Source of the DNA: CAVPLU01 sp964601325
GTDB lineage: Archaea > Thermoproteota > Bathyarchaeia > 40CM-2-53-6
Direction: 5' to 3'
Assembly (NCBI GenBank): GCA_964601325.1
Contig: CAZRNA010000004.1
Location: 1-64,000 of the forward strand
DNA length: 64,000 bases
The notes under the pieces were generated by a model, which did not search any database, was not told the DNA's origin, and was given only the letters and a program-made list of their open reading frames with translations. The translations under genes were made by a program, and so were the position numbers. Shown here piece by piece: positions 9,027-17,905 of the stretch (the stretch's first letter is position 1; each line of letters opens with the position of its first letter).

Positions 9027-10127
9027 ATGGTGTCTGGGTTATCCATGCGGAGAAGCATCCTCGACGACAGAGTCGCGGCGGCGAAGATCGATCGAGAGGA
9101 CATGCTCAGAGTTCTTGAAGAAACTCCAGAAGGCTACGAGCAAGCATACGATGCCGCATTGGCTTCTGAGGCTCTTCCGCAGGTTCTCCCGGTGCCTCCC
9201 TCGTACTTGGCGCTGGTGGGTATGGGTGGTTCAGCGATAGCAGCCGACATACTGAAAGAGTGGCTCTCCGAAGCTGAGACATCGATTGAAGTCATAAGAG
9301 GGCCGAAGCTGCCGGGGTCAATCCGCGCGGATACATGCGTCTTGGTTGCCAGCTACTCAGGTCGGACAGCGGAAGCTCTGAACGCCCTGAGGGAGGCTCA
9401 AAGACGTAATGCACAGGTCTCATGCATCACCTCAGGAGGCGAGCTTCTTCGGATCTGTCAGGAAGACGGGATTCCTCACATACAGGTCCGGCCTGGGCTG
9501 CAACCACGCGAGGCATTGCCTCATCTGCTCTGCGCTTCTCTCGTCACGCTCGAGAGGTGGGCAGTCTGTGATCATCGAACCATCCAAGCTGAGTTGAAGA
9601 CTGTCAAAGGACAACTGGAAGGGCTGAGGGAGAGGATTGGATTCGAGAGGCCTCGGGCTAGAAACCCTGCGAAGCAGCTGGCCGTTCGACTTGACGGAAC
9701 AATTCCGTTCATCTACGCGCCTCAATATCTGGCTGCGGCCGGGAGGAGATTCAAGAATCAACTCAACGAGAACGCGAAAGTGCTCGCGAAGTTCGAGGTT
9801 CTTCCCGAAATGCTCCATAATGAAGTCCAGGGATGGCACATGCTCAGAGAGGGCTTCGCTGATTCCGTATCGTTCGTGTTCCTAAGAGGGTGCGAAGACG
9901 AAGAGGAAGCCGCACAACTAGGGAGACTGAAGCGTCTGATCCGTCAGCGAGGAGGAAAGCGGATAAGCGAGATCTATCTAAGGTCTCCGACACTTCCATC
10001 CGCTGTTCTCATGATGATTTACTGTTGCGACTATGTTTCTTTCTATCTCGCAATGGTGCGGGGAATCGACCCGACTCCAGTTAGGACGATTCAGTCGCTG
10101 AAACGTCTGACACGACCTTCGACCTAA
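9027..10127 (+). CDS. Bifunctional phosphoglucose/phosphomannose isomerase
   Basis: A 366-residue SIS-domain isomerase interconverting glucose-6-P or mannose-6-P with fructose-6-P. Motifs of the PGI/PMI family are visible: LVGMGGSAIAADIL (first SIS phosphate-binding loop, near residue 65), VASYSGRTAEAL (second loop, near 110), the conserved ENAKVLAKFEVLPEMLHNEVQGW segment containing the catalytic Glu/His, and a C-terminal DYVSFYLAMVRGIDPTPV motif. This would link sugars to the phosphofructokinase/aldolase pair at 47339-49125. ATG 9027 or ATG 9048 are both possible starts. Confidence 0.92.
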   Translation: MVSGLSMRRSILDDRVAAAKIDREDMLRVLEETPEGYEQAYDAALASEALPQVLPVPPSYLALVGMGGSAIAADILKEWLSEAETSIEVIRGPKLPGSIRADTCVLVASYSGRTAEALNALREAQRRNAQVSCITSGGELLRICQEDGIPHIQVRPGLQPREALPHLLCASLVTLERWAVCDHRTIQAELKTVKGQLEGLRERIGFERPRARNPAKQLAVRLDGTIPFIYAPQYLAAAGRRFKNQLNENAKVLAKFEVLPEMLHNEVQGWHMLREGFADSVSFVFLRGCEDEEEAAQLGRLKRLIRQRGGKRISEIYLRSPTLPSAVLMMIYCCDYVSFYLAMVRGIDPTPVRTIQSLKRLTRPST

Positions 10128-10228
10128 GGATACCCTAAGGGCTCTCGCAGCCGGCAATGCAAAAGCCTACTAGCAAGTGTCGAGTCTCATGGATTTCGAA
10201 ACGTCGCTGTCAAGGAGGAATGGAGTAG

Positions 10229-10690
10229 TTGTCGTTTGAGGAGCGCGCAAAATCAATTGGAGTCAAGATCCCACAAGCTGCTACGCCCGTAGGTGCCTAC
10301 CTACTCGCGGTTCATGGTGGGACGCTACTTTTCACAGCTGGTCAAGGGCCCATGAAGGACGGGGTTCCCGCATTCAGGGGCAAAGTCGGCCGAGATGTCA
10401 CAGTTGAGGACGCCTATGAGGCTGCGAAACTGGCTGCATTGAATTGTTTGGCGGCAGCTAAATCGGTTCTGGGTACGCTGGACAGAATTGAACGTATTGT
10501 GAAGGTGAACGGCTACGTCAACAGTGCTCCAGGTTTCACAGACCAAGCGAAAGTCATGAATGGTGCTTCCGATCTTCTCGCACAGATTTTTGGAGAGAAA
10601 GGACGTCACGCTAGGACATCCGTTGGCGTCAGCGAGCTTCCTCTGAATATTGCTGTGGAAGTGGACCTCGTCATAGCTTGCGCTCCCTGA
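10229..10690 (+). CDS. RidA/YjgF family protein
   Basis: 153 residues of the YjgF/YER057c/UK114 family. Members such as RidA hydrolyse reactive enamine/imine intermediates made by PLP enzymes. The family hallmark Arg lies in GRHARTSVGVSELPLN near residue 130, and the hydrophobic C-terminal strand VEVDLVIACAP closes the trimer interface. The longer form with an N-terminal extension (residues 1-20) resembles the YjgF-like XRE-independent group rather than the shortest RidA proteins. TTG start. Confidence 0.88.
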   Translation: MSFEERAKSIGVKIPQAATPVGAYLLAVHGGTLLFTAGQGPMKDGVPAFRGKVGRDVTVEDAYEAAKLAALNCLAAAKSVLGTLDRIERIVKVNGYVNSAPGFTDQAKVMNGASDLLAQIFGEKGRHARTSVGVSELPLNIAVEVDLVIACAP

Positions 10691-10721
10691 TCGTCAGCCC
10701 ATTTCGTCGAGCGTGAGAAAG

Positions 10722-11816
10722 TCACTCCGGCGGGAGAGGAGGCTGTCGTGCCCCGCAGTTGGGGCAGAAGACCGCGAGGATGATCAACGGTGCTCCACAG
10801 TTCACACAGTATCTGGTCCCTCGCGCAGGTTGACGAGGTGGAGACGGAGATCCCGAAATCTGAGAAGCGGGAGGAATGGTCGGTCCCACGGGACTTGCGC
10901 TCTGTGGACCGCGCGTCCTGTCCGCGTAGATAACGAACAGCAATATTGTGAAGAAAGCCGAGAGTAACGCGGAGATCACGTAGGACACAAAGTTGTTGGC
11001 CCGGAACATCAATCCCAGCAGGCGTCCGCCATTCGTGTAGATGTCCGGGTTGGTCAGTTCCGAATACGAGAAACTGGGCCAGACGAATGATGCAGTCCAA
11101 GCTGTGACCATCGAAGCGATTCCGGAGATGACAATGTAGCCTATCATCGTAGCTAAGTTCTTTCGCACGAAGGCGAAACTCGACTTGATCGACTTTAGTA
11201 TTCCAAGATCGTCCATCACGAGGGCCTGCATCCAAGGCAGAAGAAAGACGAAGAGAACGAGTTCGACCAGTCCAACCACTAGTACGATACCGAGCAATCC
11301 GAAGATGATTGGGGCAAGTAAGCTGACGATAGAAGTGGGGGTGAGCTCTTCCGGAGGAGTCAGTTGCCCAATATTGAGGGTGAGAACGCTCGTCACCACG
11401 GCCACTATTCCAACAACCATCGGAACAGCAAGTATGATTCCGACTAGTATTCGGCCGCCGAGGATCTGCAGGAAATACTTCTTGGCCCCTACCCATAGGT
11501 CAGCGAATTCCGTTCGTCCGTCGAGAACCACGCGCTTGTTCATATATGCCCACCCAGCAGTCACGAACGTGTCGAAGAGGAAGATCACGATCAAGAGGAG
11601 AAGCATTCCTCCAATTGCCGTTTGGACGAGTCCCCAGGCGTCCCCGGTTAGACCGTATGCCACTATGAGTGGGAGTAGCGAGAACGCCATCACAGCCATG
11701 ATGACAAGGGGTACAACAACCTGAATCAAGATCGGAGGGACGATCAGCATCCAGTTCTTCTTTATTCGTGCTGCGGATTGACTGATCAGGGTTCCTAGAT
11801 CCATCTGCCTCGCCAC
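10722..11816 (-). CDS. Multi-pass membrane protein with C-terminal zinc ribbon
   Basis: 364 residues with about six hydrophobic segments (near 24-60, 85-108, 140-170, 185-215, 240-262 and 285-310), then a Pro/Ser-rich linker and a zinc ribbon at the extreme C-terminus (CVNCGAPLIILAVFCPNCG). The arrangement resembles archaeal DUF4013 or glycerophosphodiester-phosphodiesterase membrane-domain proteins, which are probably involved in envelope processes, but I cannot assign a function. The ribbon should face the cytoplasm. It is convergent with the RidA gene, with about 30 bases between the stops. Confidence 0.75.
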   Translation of the reverse strand: MARQMDLGTLISQSAARIKKNWMLIVPPILIQVVVPLVIMAVMAFSLLPLIVAYGLTGDAWGLVQTAIGGMLLLLIVIFLFDTFVTAGWAYMNKRVVLDGRTEFADLWVGAKKYFLQILGGRILVGIILAVPMVVGIVAVVTSVLTLNIGQLTPPEELTPTSIVSLLAPIIFGLLGIVLVVGLVELVLFVFLLPWMQALVMDDLGILKSIKSSFAFVRKNLATMIGYIVISGIASMVTAWTASFVWPSFSYSELTNPDIYTNGGRLLGLMFRANNFVSYVISALLSAFFTILLFVIYADRTRGPQSASPVGPTIPPASQISGSPSPPRQPARGTRYCVNCGAPLIILAVFCPNCGARQPPLPPE

Positions 11817-11884
11817 AAAGATTCGTCTGCTCTGGTTTCGACGATGAATTCGGGATTTAAGTGCGGCGTTCAGGGGTTCGCCGT

Positions 11885-12331
11885 TCAGGGTTTCATGCCT
11901 TGTCTGTAATCTCCGGCAACATGATCAAAAGGTATCTTGCGACCCTCGCAGAATGCTGCAAGATTCTCGATGAGTCCCTTCCAGTAGAACGTAACGGAGT
12001 CACGTTCTTCTGCGCTCTCGTGTGCGTCGATATGGTCAAGAATGAGTAGTGTGGCCTTGCCTCCGGCTTTCCCTACGAAGCTCCAGATGCCGAATCCGGG
12101 GACGATGTCGCTGTATCGATGCACTATCGTGTGATTCCGCACCAGCGCCACTATCTCGGCGCTTGGGTAGTTGTCGCCGGCAAGTTTCCCTCCTACGGAG
12201 AACTTGTCGATGCGGCATCGCGGGTCGTACCAGACCTTCAGCGATCTTGTTTGTTGAAACGCTCTGTAGACACGGGCCGCGGGAGCTTTGATTGTCTTCT
12301 CAATGTGAACAGTTCCTGCCAACTCTTCCAA
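11885..12331 (-). CDS. SRPBCC (START/AHSA1-like) domain protein
   Basis: 148 residues fitting the SRPBCC ligand-binding fold: an N-terminal strand TVHIEKTIKAPAARVYRAF, a WYDPR motif, a middle strand that scans as lipid or hydrophobic cavity wall, and a C-terminal amphipathic helix SVTFYWKGLIENLAAFCEG. AHSA1-like proteins of this class often bind hydrophobic ligands. TTG start inferred. No partner gene is evident. Confidence 0.72.
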   Translation of the reverse strand: MEELAGTVHIEKTIKAPAARVYRAFQQTRSLKVWYDPRCRIDKFSVGGKLAGDNYPSAEIVALVRNHTIVHRYSDIVPGFGIWSFVGKAGGKATLLILDHIDAHESAEERDSVTFYWKGLIENLAAFCEGRKIPFDHVAGDYRQGMKP

Positions 12332-12474
12332 TACCTCGGATGCTCATTGAGCTCGTCGGGAACTCAATCTTCCGCTTTACAAGCAAGAATGGACATGTGC
12401 CTCTGCGCTCTCCAAAAGCACGATCAACGGTGGGTCACAGCTGCTTTCTTCAAGAGACGATAACCTATGTCATG

Positions 12475-12483
12475 CTTAAATAC
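12475..12483 (+). promoter_or_regulatory. TATA box for the HTH regulator
   Basis: CTTAAATAC lies about 35 bases before the TTG start of the regulator at 12517, the expected distance for a short-leader archaeal promoter. Confidence 0.5.
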
Positions 12484-12516
12484 GCCTCGACGGGGTTCCC
12501 TTGATCGATCACAGCG

Positions 12517-12894
12517 TTGTTACTGCCTGACGAAATCGCCTCAAAGTCCGTGATTCCAGCGATCCGAGCAATGGTTGTCCGTAGGCTTGTGGATGAGTAT
12601 GGGATGACTCAACTGCAGGCTGCTCGGCTGTTGGGAATTACTCAACCAGCTGTGAGCAAGTATATGCACAACAAGCGGGGGGTCGCGATCAAACTGGAAG
12701 GAGTCGCTCGTGTGGACGAGGCCGCGAGTAGGATTGCCACCATGCTCGTGTCAGGAAAGGCAGGGCAGGTGCAGGTAATGGGCAAACTCAACGAAGTGTC
12801 AATGCAGGTCAGGAAGAGTAGGCTCATGTGTGATCTTCATAGACGCCTCGAACCAGGCTTGAACCTGGGCAGTTGCCGGATATGCGAAGCGTAA
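12517..12894 (+). CDS. HTH transcriptional regulator with C-terminal cysteines
   Basis: 125 residues. A Cro/C1-type helix-turn-helix spans about residues 18-45 (LVDEYGMTQLQAARLLGITQPAVSKYM region), similar to archaeal predicted regulators of the COG2522 kind. The C-terminal end carries a CDLH...CRIC arrangement that could bind a metal or sense redox state. It is just upstream of the nuoBCDI genes, same strand, so it may regulate them, but no operator is recognisable. TTG start following a good TATA box. Confidence 0.8.
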   Translation: MLLPDEIASKSVIPAIRAMVVRRLVDEYGMTQLQAARLLGITQPAVSKYMHNKRGVAIKLEGVARVDEAASRIATMLVSGKAGQVQVMGKLNEVSMQVRKSRLMCDLHRRLEPGLNLGSCRICEA

Positions 12895-12946
12895 CCGGCC
12901 TCCCGCGCGGAAGCCAGCGATGAATTGTATGGTAAGGTGACCGAGC

Positions 12947-13504
12947 ATGAGCACAGACCCCTCAAAGGAATCACAGTCGTCGTCTCCTCCTGAGGAGATG
13001 AGTCAGCCTCCGGGCATCTGGGTTGGGAGCCTTAGAGACCTGGTAGAGCGGGTGGTGGGATCTGCTCCGCTCAAGTACTTGGTTAACTGGAGTCGTCTCT
13101 ACTCGCTTTGGCCGGTTCACTTGACGACGGCATGCTGTTCAGCTGAATTCGGTGCTATGATGGGTCCAAGATATGATCCAGAAAGATACGGCATGCAAGC
13201 TGTGGTTGGATCGATGCGTCAAAGCGACCTGCTGATAATCGAAGGAACTGTAACTAAGAAGATGTTGAAGCGGATCAAAGTCATTTGGGAGCAGATGCCC
13301 AACCCGAAATATGCGATCGCGATGGGTGACTGTGCTTGCTCAGGCGGTCTCTTCCACGATTCCTACAGCATAATCAATGATATTGAGAAGGCAATCCCGA
13401 TTGACATCTACGTCCCTGGATGTCCTCCAAGACCTGAGGCACTTCTGAACGGCATAATCAAGCTAAGAGAGAAGATCCGAAGGGAGGAGGTCTATCCGAA
13501 GTGA
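12947..13504 (+). CDS. nuoB: NADH:quinone oxidoreductase subunit B
   Basis: 185-residue NuoB/NdhK-like subunit holding the N2 iron-sulfur cluster of complex I. The cluster ligands are visible: tandem cysteines in TACCSAEFGAMM, the GDCACSGG motif, and the final Cys in VPGCPPRPEALL. The first of a four-gene operon with nuoC, nuoD and nuoI, the hydrophilic connecting module of complex I. A GGTGA-type ribosome binding site precedes ATG 12947. Confidence 0.95.
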   Translation: MSTDPSKESQSSSPPEEMSQPPGIWVGSLRDLVERVVGSAPLKYLVNWSRLYSLWPVHLTTACCSAEFGAMMGPRYDPERYGMQAVVGSMRQSDLLIIEGTVTKKMLKRIKVIWEQMPNPKYAIAMGDCACSGGLFHDSYSIINDIEKAIPIDIYVPGCPPRPEALLNGIIKLREKIRREEVYPK

Positions 13505-13986
13505 GCGCGACACCCTCGAGTCCAGAGCAGGATATCGTCGTCGCCATCAAGGAGCAGCTAGGGAGCGCGGTAGAGAACGTGACTGCGCTTGACAAGGGCC
13601 GAATATCAGTTATCGCTCGCAAGGAAGTCGCAAGAGATGTCGCGGTATTGTTGCAACGGTTCGGGCTCGATCATACACTCGCAGTGTCTGGTGTTGATCA
13701 TCCTTGGGAGAATCATCTCGACGTCGTATACTTCCTATCGTCGTACTCACATGACAACCTCAAACACGTAGTCGTTCTACTCAAGATTCACCTTGAGCGA
13801 GAGAACCCTTCGTTGCCCTCGCTGACACCGATTTGGGAAAGCGCCAATCTGTTCGAGCGTGAGACGTACGAGATGTTCGGAGTGAATTTCGAAGGTCACC
13901 CAAATCTCCAGAAGCTGTTGTTGCAGGACAACTGGGACGGCCCGCCTCCGTTGAAGAAGGATCTGAAAATCCCGGAGCTGGCCTGA
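13501..13986 (+). CDS. nuoC: NADH:quinone oxidoreductase subunit C (30 kDa)
   Basis: 161 residues. The family signature is the C-terminal block WESANLFERETYEMFGVNFEGHPNLQKLLL followed by a conserved DNWDGPPPLKKD tail. NuoC packs against NuoD and NuoB in the peripheral arm. GTG start overlapping the nuoB stop codon, so translation is probably coupled. Confidence 0.94.
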   Translation: MSATPSSPEQDIVVAIKEQLGSAVENVTALDKGRISVIARKEVARDVAVLLQRFGLDHTLAVSGVDHPWENHLDVVYFLSSYSHDNLKHVVVLLKIHLERENPSLPSLTPIWESANLFERETYEMFGVNFEGHPNLQKLLLQDNWDGPPPLKKDLKIPELA

Positions 13987-13987
13987 C

Positions 13988-15070
13988 TTGTCCATACTCG
14001 ACCTCAACGTTGGACCCCAACATCCCGGCTCCGGCCACATGAGGATCAAGCTCAAGACCGATGGCGACATCATAGTCGAAGCAACTCCGGATATCGGTTA
14101 CGTTCATAGAGGATGCGAGAAGATCGCGGAGTCCCGCAATATCATCAAGAACATCCCGATGCTTGAACGACCCAACATTGCAGATTCTTCACACCTCAAC
14201 TGGTCCTACATCGCGCCGATTGAGAAACTCCAGAGAGTCGAGGTTCCAGAACGGGGCCTGCACATACGGACAATGCTTTGTGAGATCAACAGGATAGCAA
14301 GTCATCTCTATGGAATGGCAATCATGGGTGGAATCTTCTCGGGCCACACTACGATGTACATGTTCGGTTTCGGGGACCGGGAACTGCTTCTCGACTTGCA
14401 CGAGATGCTCACGGGAGCGAGGATGACTTTCTCGTTCTTCGTGCCGGGAGGGGTGAGGCGGGATCTTCCAAAGGGCTTCGTAGAGAAACTTGCCCAGACA
14501 CTGGACTATATTGAACGACATCTCAGTGCGATCGACCGTGTCTTCGTGAGTAATCCGCTCTTTGTGGAACGTGCGAGAGGCGTCGGCATCTTAAGCAAAG
14601 ATGATGCGATCAAGCTTGGTGTTGTCGGCCCCGTTCTTAGAGCGTCAGGCGTGGCTTGCGATGTGAGGAGAGACGCCCCTTATGGTGTCTATGATCGAGT
14701 GGACTTTGAGGTTCCCTCGTTCAAAGAAGGCGATAGCTTATCGCGGTGGCTCGTGAGATTCGAAGAAATGAAGCAAAGCATCTCGATCCTCAGACAACTG
14801 ATGCGAGACATCCCGAAAGGACCTATTGCGAGAAAAAGCCCTCTAATTGTTCCGAGAGGAGAAGCTATCGGCAGAGTCGAATCTTCGCGCGGAGAGATAA
14901 ACCACTACGTCGTCGGCGACGGAGGGGACAAGCCATTCAGAGTCAAGATGAGCACCGGTTCATTCAAGAACCTCGCAGCACTGCCATTCCTTTTGAAAGG
15001 AGTTCGCATAGGTGACATGCCGATAATCTACGGGAGCCTAGACTACTGGCCCGTGGAAGCGGACAGGTAA
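13988..15070 (+). CDS. nuoD: NADH:quinone oxidoreductase subunit D (49 kDa)
   Basis: 360 residues of the NuoD/hydrogenase-large-subunit superfamily, starting at LDLNVGPQHPGSGHMRI with the quinone-site GPQHP His. The paired CxxC nickel ligands of [NiFe] hydrogenases are absent at both ends (N-terminal motif here is GYVHRGCEKIAE, and the C-terminal site reads DMPIIYGSLD), so this is a complex I type subunit, not a hydrogenase. TTG start two bases after the nuoC stop. Confidence 0.94.
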   Translation: MSILDLNVGPQHPGSGHMRIKLKTDGDIIVEATPDIGYVHRGCEKIAESRNIIKNIPMLERPNIADSSHLNWSYIAPIEKLQRVEVPERGLHIRTMLCEINRIASHLYGMAIMGGIFSGHTTMYMFGFGDRELLLDLHEMLTGARMTFSFFVPGGVRRDLPKGFVEKLAQTLDYIERHLSAIDRVFVSNPLFVERARGVGILSKDDAIKLGVVGPVLRASGVACDVRRDAPYGVYDRVDFEVPSFKEGDSLSRWLVRFEEMKQSISILRQLMRDIPKGPIARKSPLIVPRGEAIGRVESSRGEINHYVVGDGGDKPFRVKMSTGSFKNLAALPFLLKGVRIGDMPIIYGSLDYWPVEADR

Positions 15071-15073
15071 GAG

Positions 15074-15547
15074 ATGACGCCAGTGTCAGCAGCTGAGGCT
15101 TTCTGGGAAGGCGTGAAACACATCTTCAAGAGAACGTTCACGCTGAAGCATCCTTACCAGAGGCATGAAATCCCGGACGGGTACAGGGGAAGACACCTGC
15201 TATACGTGGATCGATGCACGGGATGTGGAATATGCGCGTGGATCTGCCCCGAGAAGTGCATCACGATGGTTTCCGGGGCGCAGGAGAAGACGTATCCGCA
15301 GAACCCTCAGAATAGATTCCCCCAGTACTGGTACATCCGCTGCTGCTTCTGCCACTTCTGCACGGACTACTGTCCAACTGGAGCTCTGGACTACACGAAG
15401 GACTATGACTTGGCTGAGTATGAAAAAGAGTTGATAATCTGGAGCCCCGAGAGGTTATCAAAGGTTCCCGCTGCATACGAGGAATACCGTACGAGATTTC
15501 ACGGCTGGACTGGTGTCGATCATGTGCCCTTGAGCAAAGAGTCGTGA
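15074..15547 (+). CDS. nuoI: NADH:quinone oxidoreductase subunit I (2x 4Fe-4S)
   Basis: 157-residue ferredoxin-like subunit with two 4Fe-4S motifs, CTGCGICAWICPEKC near residue 45 and CCFCHFCTDYCP near residue 91, carrying electrons toward NuoB. The spacing CxxCxxCxxxCP is intact in both. It ends the four-gene operon: nuoA, H and J-N are not in the window, and neither are the NADH-binding E, F and G subunits, so the electron donor may be ferredoxin or another carrier. Confidence 0.93.
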   Translation: MTPVSAAEAFWEGVKHIFKRTFTLKHPYQRHEIPDGYRGRHLLYVDRCTGCGICAWICPEKCITMVSGAQEKTYPQNPQNRFPQYWYIRCCFCHFCTDYCPTGALDYTKDYDLAEYEKELIIWSPERLSKVPAAYEEYRTRFHGWTGVDHVPLSKES

Positions 15548-15814
15548 AATAGTGAATGAGTGAGACACAAGACGTCATCATTCGGAAGATGGATCGGCGA
15601 AAGAAGTCTCGGAGACGAACTCGCGGGCCTTATCGAAAGTCATCGAGCGCTGGAATGAGTGCCATCGGGTCATGACGTTGACCTGTTGAAGCGGATAGAT
15701 TTGGTGAGGAGGGTCTGGGGAGGCCTGTGAGCGGATGGCGAAACGTAGAAGTATGACGTATGTTATGATCACCGGCAGGTCGACGTGCTCTTCCGCTGAG
15801 CAGAGGGGAACAGA
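15548..15814. other. Intergenic region between nuoI and sufS
   Basis: 267 bases. A short frame of 39 residues (ATG 15556, stop near 15675) is very basic with a KKSRRRTRGPYRK run, but it lacks any recognised homologue or ribosome binding site and I do not call it a gene. No tRNA-like fold or clear promoter was found. Confidence 0.4.
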
Positions 15815-17044
15815 ATGACACTGAATGTGACCAAGATACGAGCAGATTTCCCAATTCTAATGAGGAAGATAGGAGGCAAACCGCTCGTCTACTTGGACAA
15901 CGCTGCAACTTCGCAGAAGCCCAAGGCAGTCATCGACGCAATAGACCGATACTATCACGAATACAATGCAAACGTTCACCGTGGGATCCACCGACTGAGC
16001 GAAGAGGCGACGGTCGCCTTCGAGCAATCGAGAGAGGAATTCGCCCGCTTCATTGGCGCAAGAACCGCCAAGGAAATCATCTTCGTACGAAATGCAACCG
16101 AGGCTCTGAACCTAGTGGCACTCAGTTGGGCAAGAGCGAACCTCAAGTCCGGAGATCGCATTCTCCTCACTCAAATGGAGCATCACAGCAACATCGTCCC
16201 GTGGCAGATGCTGGCCAAAGAGAAAGGTCTCAGGATCGACTACGTTGAGATCCGCGACGACGGAATACTCAACTGGGAGAACTTCGAACGACTAATCAAC
16301 GAAAACCCAAAAGTCCTCAGCCTCGCTCACGTTTCAAATGCGTTGGGCACAATCAACCCAGTCAAGCAGATGGCACGGGAAGCTCACAAAGTAGGCGCTA
16401 CCGTCATAGTCGACGCAGCACAATCGGTTCCACACATGCCGGTCGACGTTGCTGATCTCGAATGCGATTTCATGGCCGCATCAGGTCACAAGATGCTCGC
16501 CCCTACGGGAATAGGAATGCTCTATGGAAGACAAGATCTTCTCGACCACATGGAACCGCTGATGGGCGGCGGAGAAATGATAAGAGAAGTTCATCTCCAA
16601 GACGCCCGATGGAATGACCTCCCATGGAAATTCGAAGCTGGAACTCCCAACATCGAAGGCGTCATAGGACTAGGAGCTGCAGTCAACTACCTCACGAAAC
16701 TGGGAATGCAGAACGTGAGGGAACATGAGAAGGATATCACGAGATACGCAATCGAGCGACTGGCAGGCGTGAAAGGCCTGATCCTGTATGGCACAAAGGA
16801 AATCGAGAAACGCGGAGCAGTAATCTCATTCAACCTTGGCGACATCCACGCGCACGACTTAGCCACAGTACTCGATACTCAGGGCATAGCGATAAGATCC
16901 GGACAACACTGCGCCCAGCCACTGATGGAACGACTGAAAGTACCAGCCACATCTAGGGCTAGCTTCTACATCTACAACACGAGACGGGAAGTTGACATTC
17001 TCGTCAGGGCTCTCGAAAAGGCTCGGAAGATGTTCAAGATATGA
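15815..17044 (+). CDS. sufS: Cysteine desulfurase, SufS type
   Basis: 409-residue PLP enzyme that takes sulfur from cysteine for iron-sulfur cluster assembly. The PLP lysine sits in the ASGHKMLAP motif near residue 227, the PLP-phosphate loop in TEALNLVALSW, and the active-site persulfide Cys in SGQHCAQPLM near residue 366 with the short loop of group II (SufS/Csd) enzymes. The initial YLDNAATSQKPK motif is diagnostic. ATGA overlap with sufU downstream. Confidence 0.96.
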   Translation: MTLNVTKIRADFPILMRKIGGKPLVYLDNAATSQKPKAVIDAIDRYYHEYNANVHRGIHRLSEEATVAFEQSREEFARFIGARTAKEIIFVRNATEALNLVALSWARANLKSGDRILLTQMEHHSNIVPWQMLAKEKGLRIDYVEIRDDGILNWENFERLINENPKVLSLAHVSNALGTINPVKQMAREAHKVGATVIVDAAQSVPHMPVDVADLECDFMAASGHKMLAPTGIGMLYGRQDLLDHMEPLMGGGEMIREVHLQDARWNDLPWKFEAGTPNIEGVIGLGAAVNYLTKLGMQNVREHEKDITRYAIERLAGVKGLILYGTKEIEKRGAVISFNLGDIHAHDLATVLDTQGIAIRSGQHCAQPLMERLKVPATSRASFYIYNTRREVDILVRALEKARKMFKI

Positions 17045-17421
17045 CCGCAGACATCTACAAGGAGACGATTCTGGACCACTACAGACATCCCAGAAACTAC
17101 GGAGACTTGACAAGCGCAAACGGGCAGGCCAAGGACGCAAACAATCTGTGCGGCGACGTAATCGAGATGCAAGTTAGAGTCACCGCTGGCGTGATTGAGG
17201 ATGTCCGCTTCAGGGGAGAAGGATGTGCCATAAGCATGGCAACAGCTTCAATGCTCACGGAATTCTCCAAGAAGAAGCGAGTCTCAGAAGTCAAGAAACT
17301 CGGGAAGGATGACCTTATCAGACTTCTCGGAGCAGACCCTGGACCAGCTCGAATCGAATGCGCACTCCTCGCGCTGGGCGTCCTGAAGGCAGCGATGAAT
17401 GCGCAGCAAAGCACCAAGTGA
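17041..17421 (+). CDS. sufU: SufU/IscU-like iron-sulfur scaffold or sulfur acceptor
   Basis: 126 residues. Three cysteines of the U-type fold are present: NNLCGD near residue 40, GEGCAIS near 63 and RIECALL near 108. SufU accepts sulfur from SufS, usually with zinc. The GEGCAIS and preceding variant DVIEMQV segments are standard. Start ATG overlaps the sufS stop, so the two work as a pair. No SufBCD genes are in the window. Confidence 0.93.
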   Translation: MTADIYKETILDHYRHPRNYGDLTSANGQAKDANNLCGDVIEMQVRVTAGVIEDVRFRGEGCAISMATASMLTEFSKKKRVSEVKKLGKDDLIRLLGADPGPARIECALLALGVLKAAMNAQQSTK

Positions 17422-17574
17422 ATTCAGAGAAGCCTTTCGCAAGCTTTTCTCATGGTTCAGGCGCCTCGATCGTAACGTTGCATTGGAAATTCACGATAGA
17501 AGCGCATAACGCTTATTAGCGCGTCGTCTTTGGTATGGGGGAGTTTCGTTAGGGTTCCTAATTTTCGGGGCCTA

Positions 17575-17898
17575 ATGAGCGTTTGGATATCGGAGAGAGA
17601 GGATCGCTTGAAGAATGAGGAGAATAAGAAGGCCATAGACGTTTTCAAGCATCAGCTAGTGCCGAAGCATGAGGTTGTGCCAAGGCGCGAGGCCGAGGAG
17701 TTGCTGGAGCGTCTGCATATCAAGCCGCATCAACTGCCTTACTTGAGGGCTGATGACCCAGCCGCCAAACAGATAGGTGCAAAACCATGGGACGTGGTAA
17801 GGGTCACTCGTCAAAGCCCCACTGCCGGAGAAGTCGTGGTCTACAGGTACGTTATCGAGAGTTCAGCAGGAGGAGGCAAGGCTGATCAGTCAAGTTGA
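17575..17898 (+). CDS. rpoH: RNA polymerase subunit H (Rpb5 C-terminal-like)
   Basis: About 107 residues. The archaeal RpoH core begins at DVFKHQLVPKHEVV and includes LHIKPHQLPYLRADDPAAK and a C-terminal VVRVTRQSPTAGEVVVYRYVIE strand. I prefer ATG 17575 over the upstream frame at 17530 because the TATA-like CTTATTAG near 17509-17516 would place the transcription start around 17540. First gene of the RNA polymerase operon. Confidence 0.92.
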   Translation: MSVWISEREDRLKNEENKKAIDVFKHQLVPKHEVVPRREAEELLERLHIKPHQLPYLRADDPAAKQIGAKPWDVVRVTRQSPTAGEVVVYRYVIESSAGGGKADQSS

Positions 17899-17905
17899 AC
17901 CCCAG

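Noticed and set aside
13988..15070. NiFe hydrogenase large subunit
   Set aside because: The CxxC nickel-binding pairs are absent at both ends; it is a NuoD-type subunit.
15556..15675. Short basic protein between nuoI and sufS
   Set aside because: No ribosome binding site, no homologue recognised, composition typical of a chance frame.
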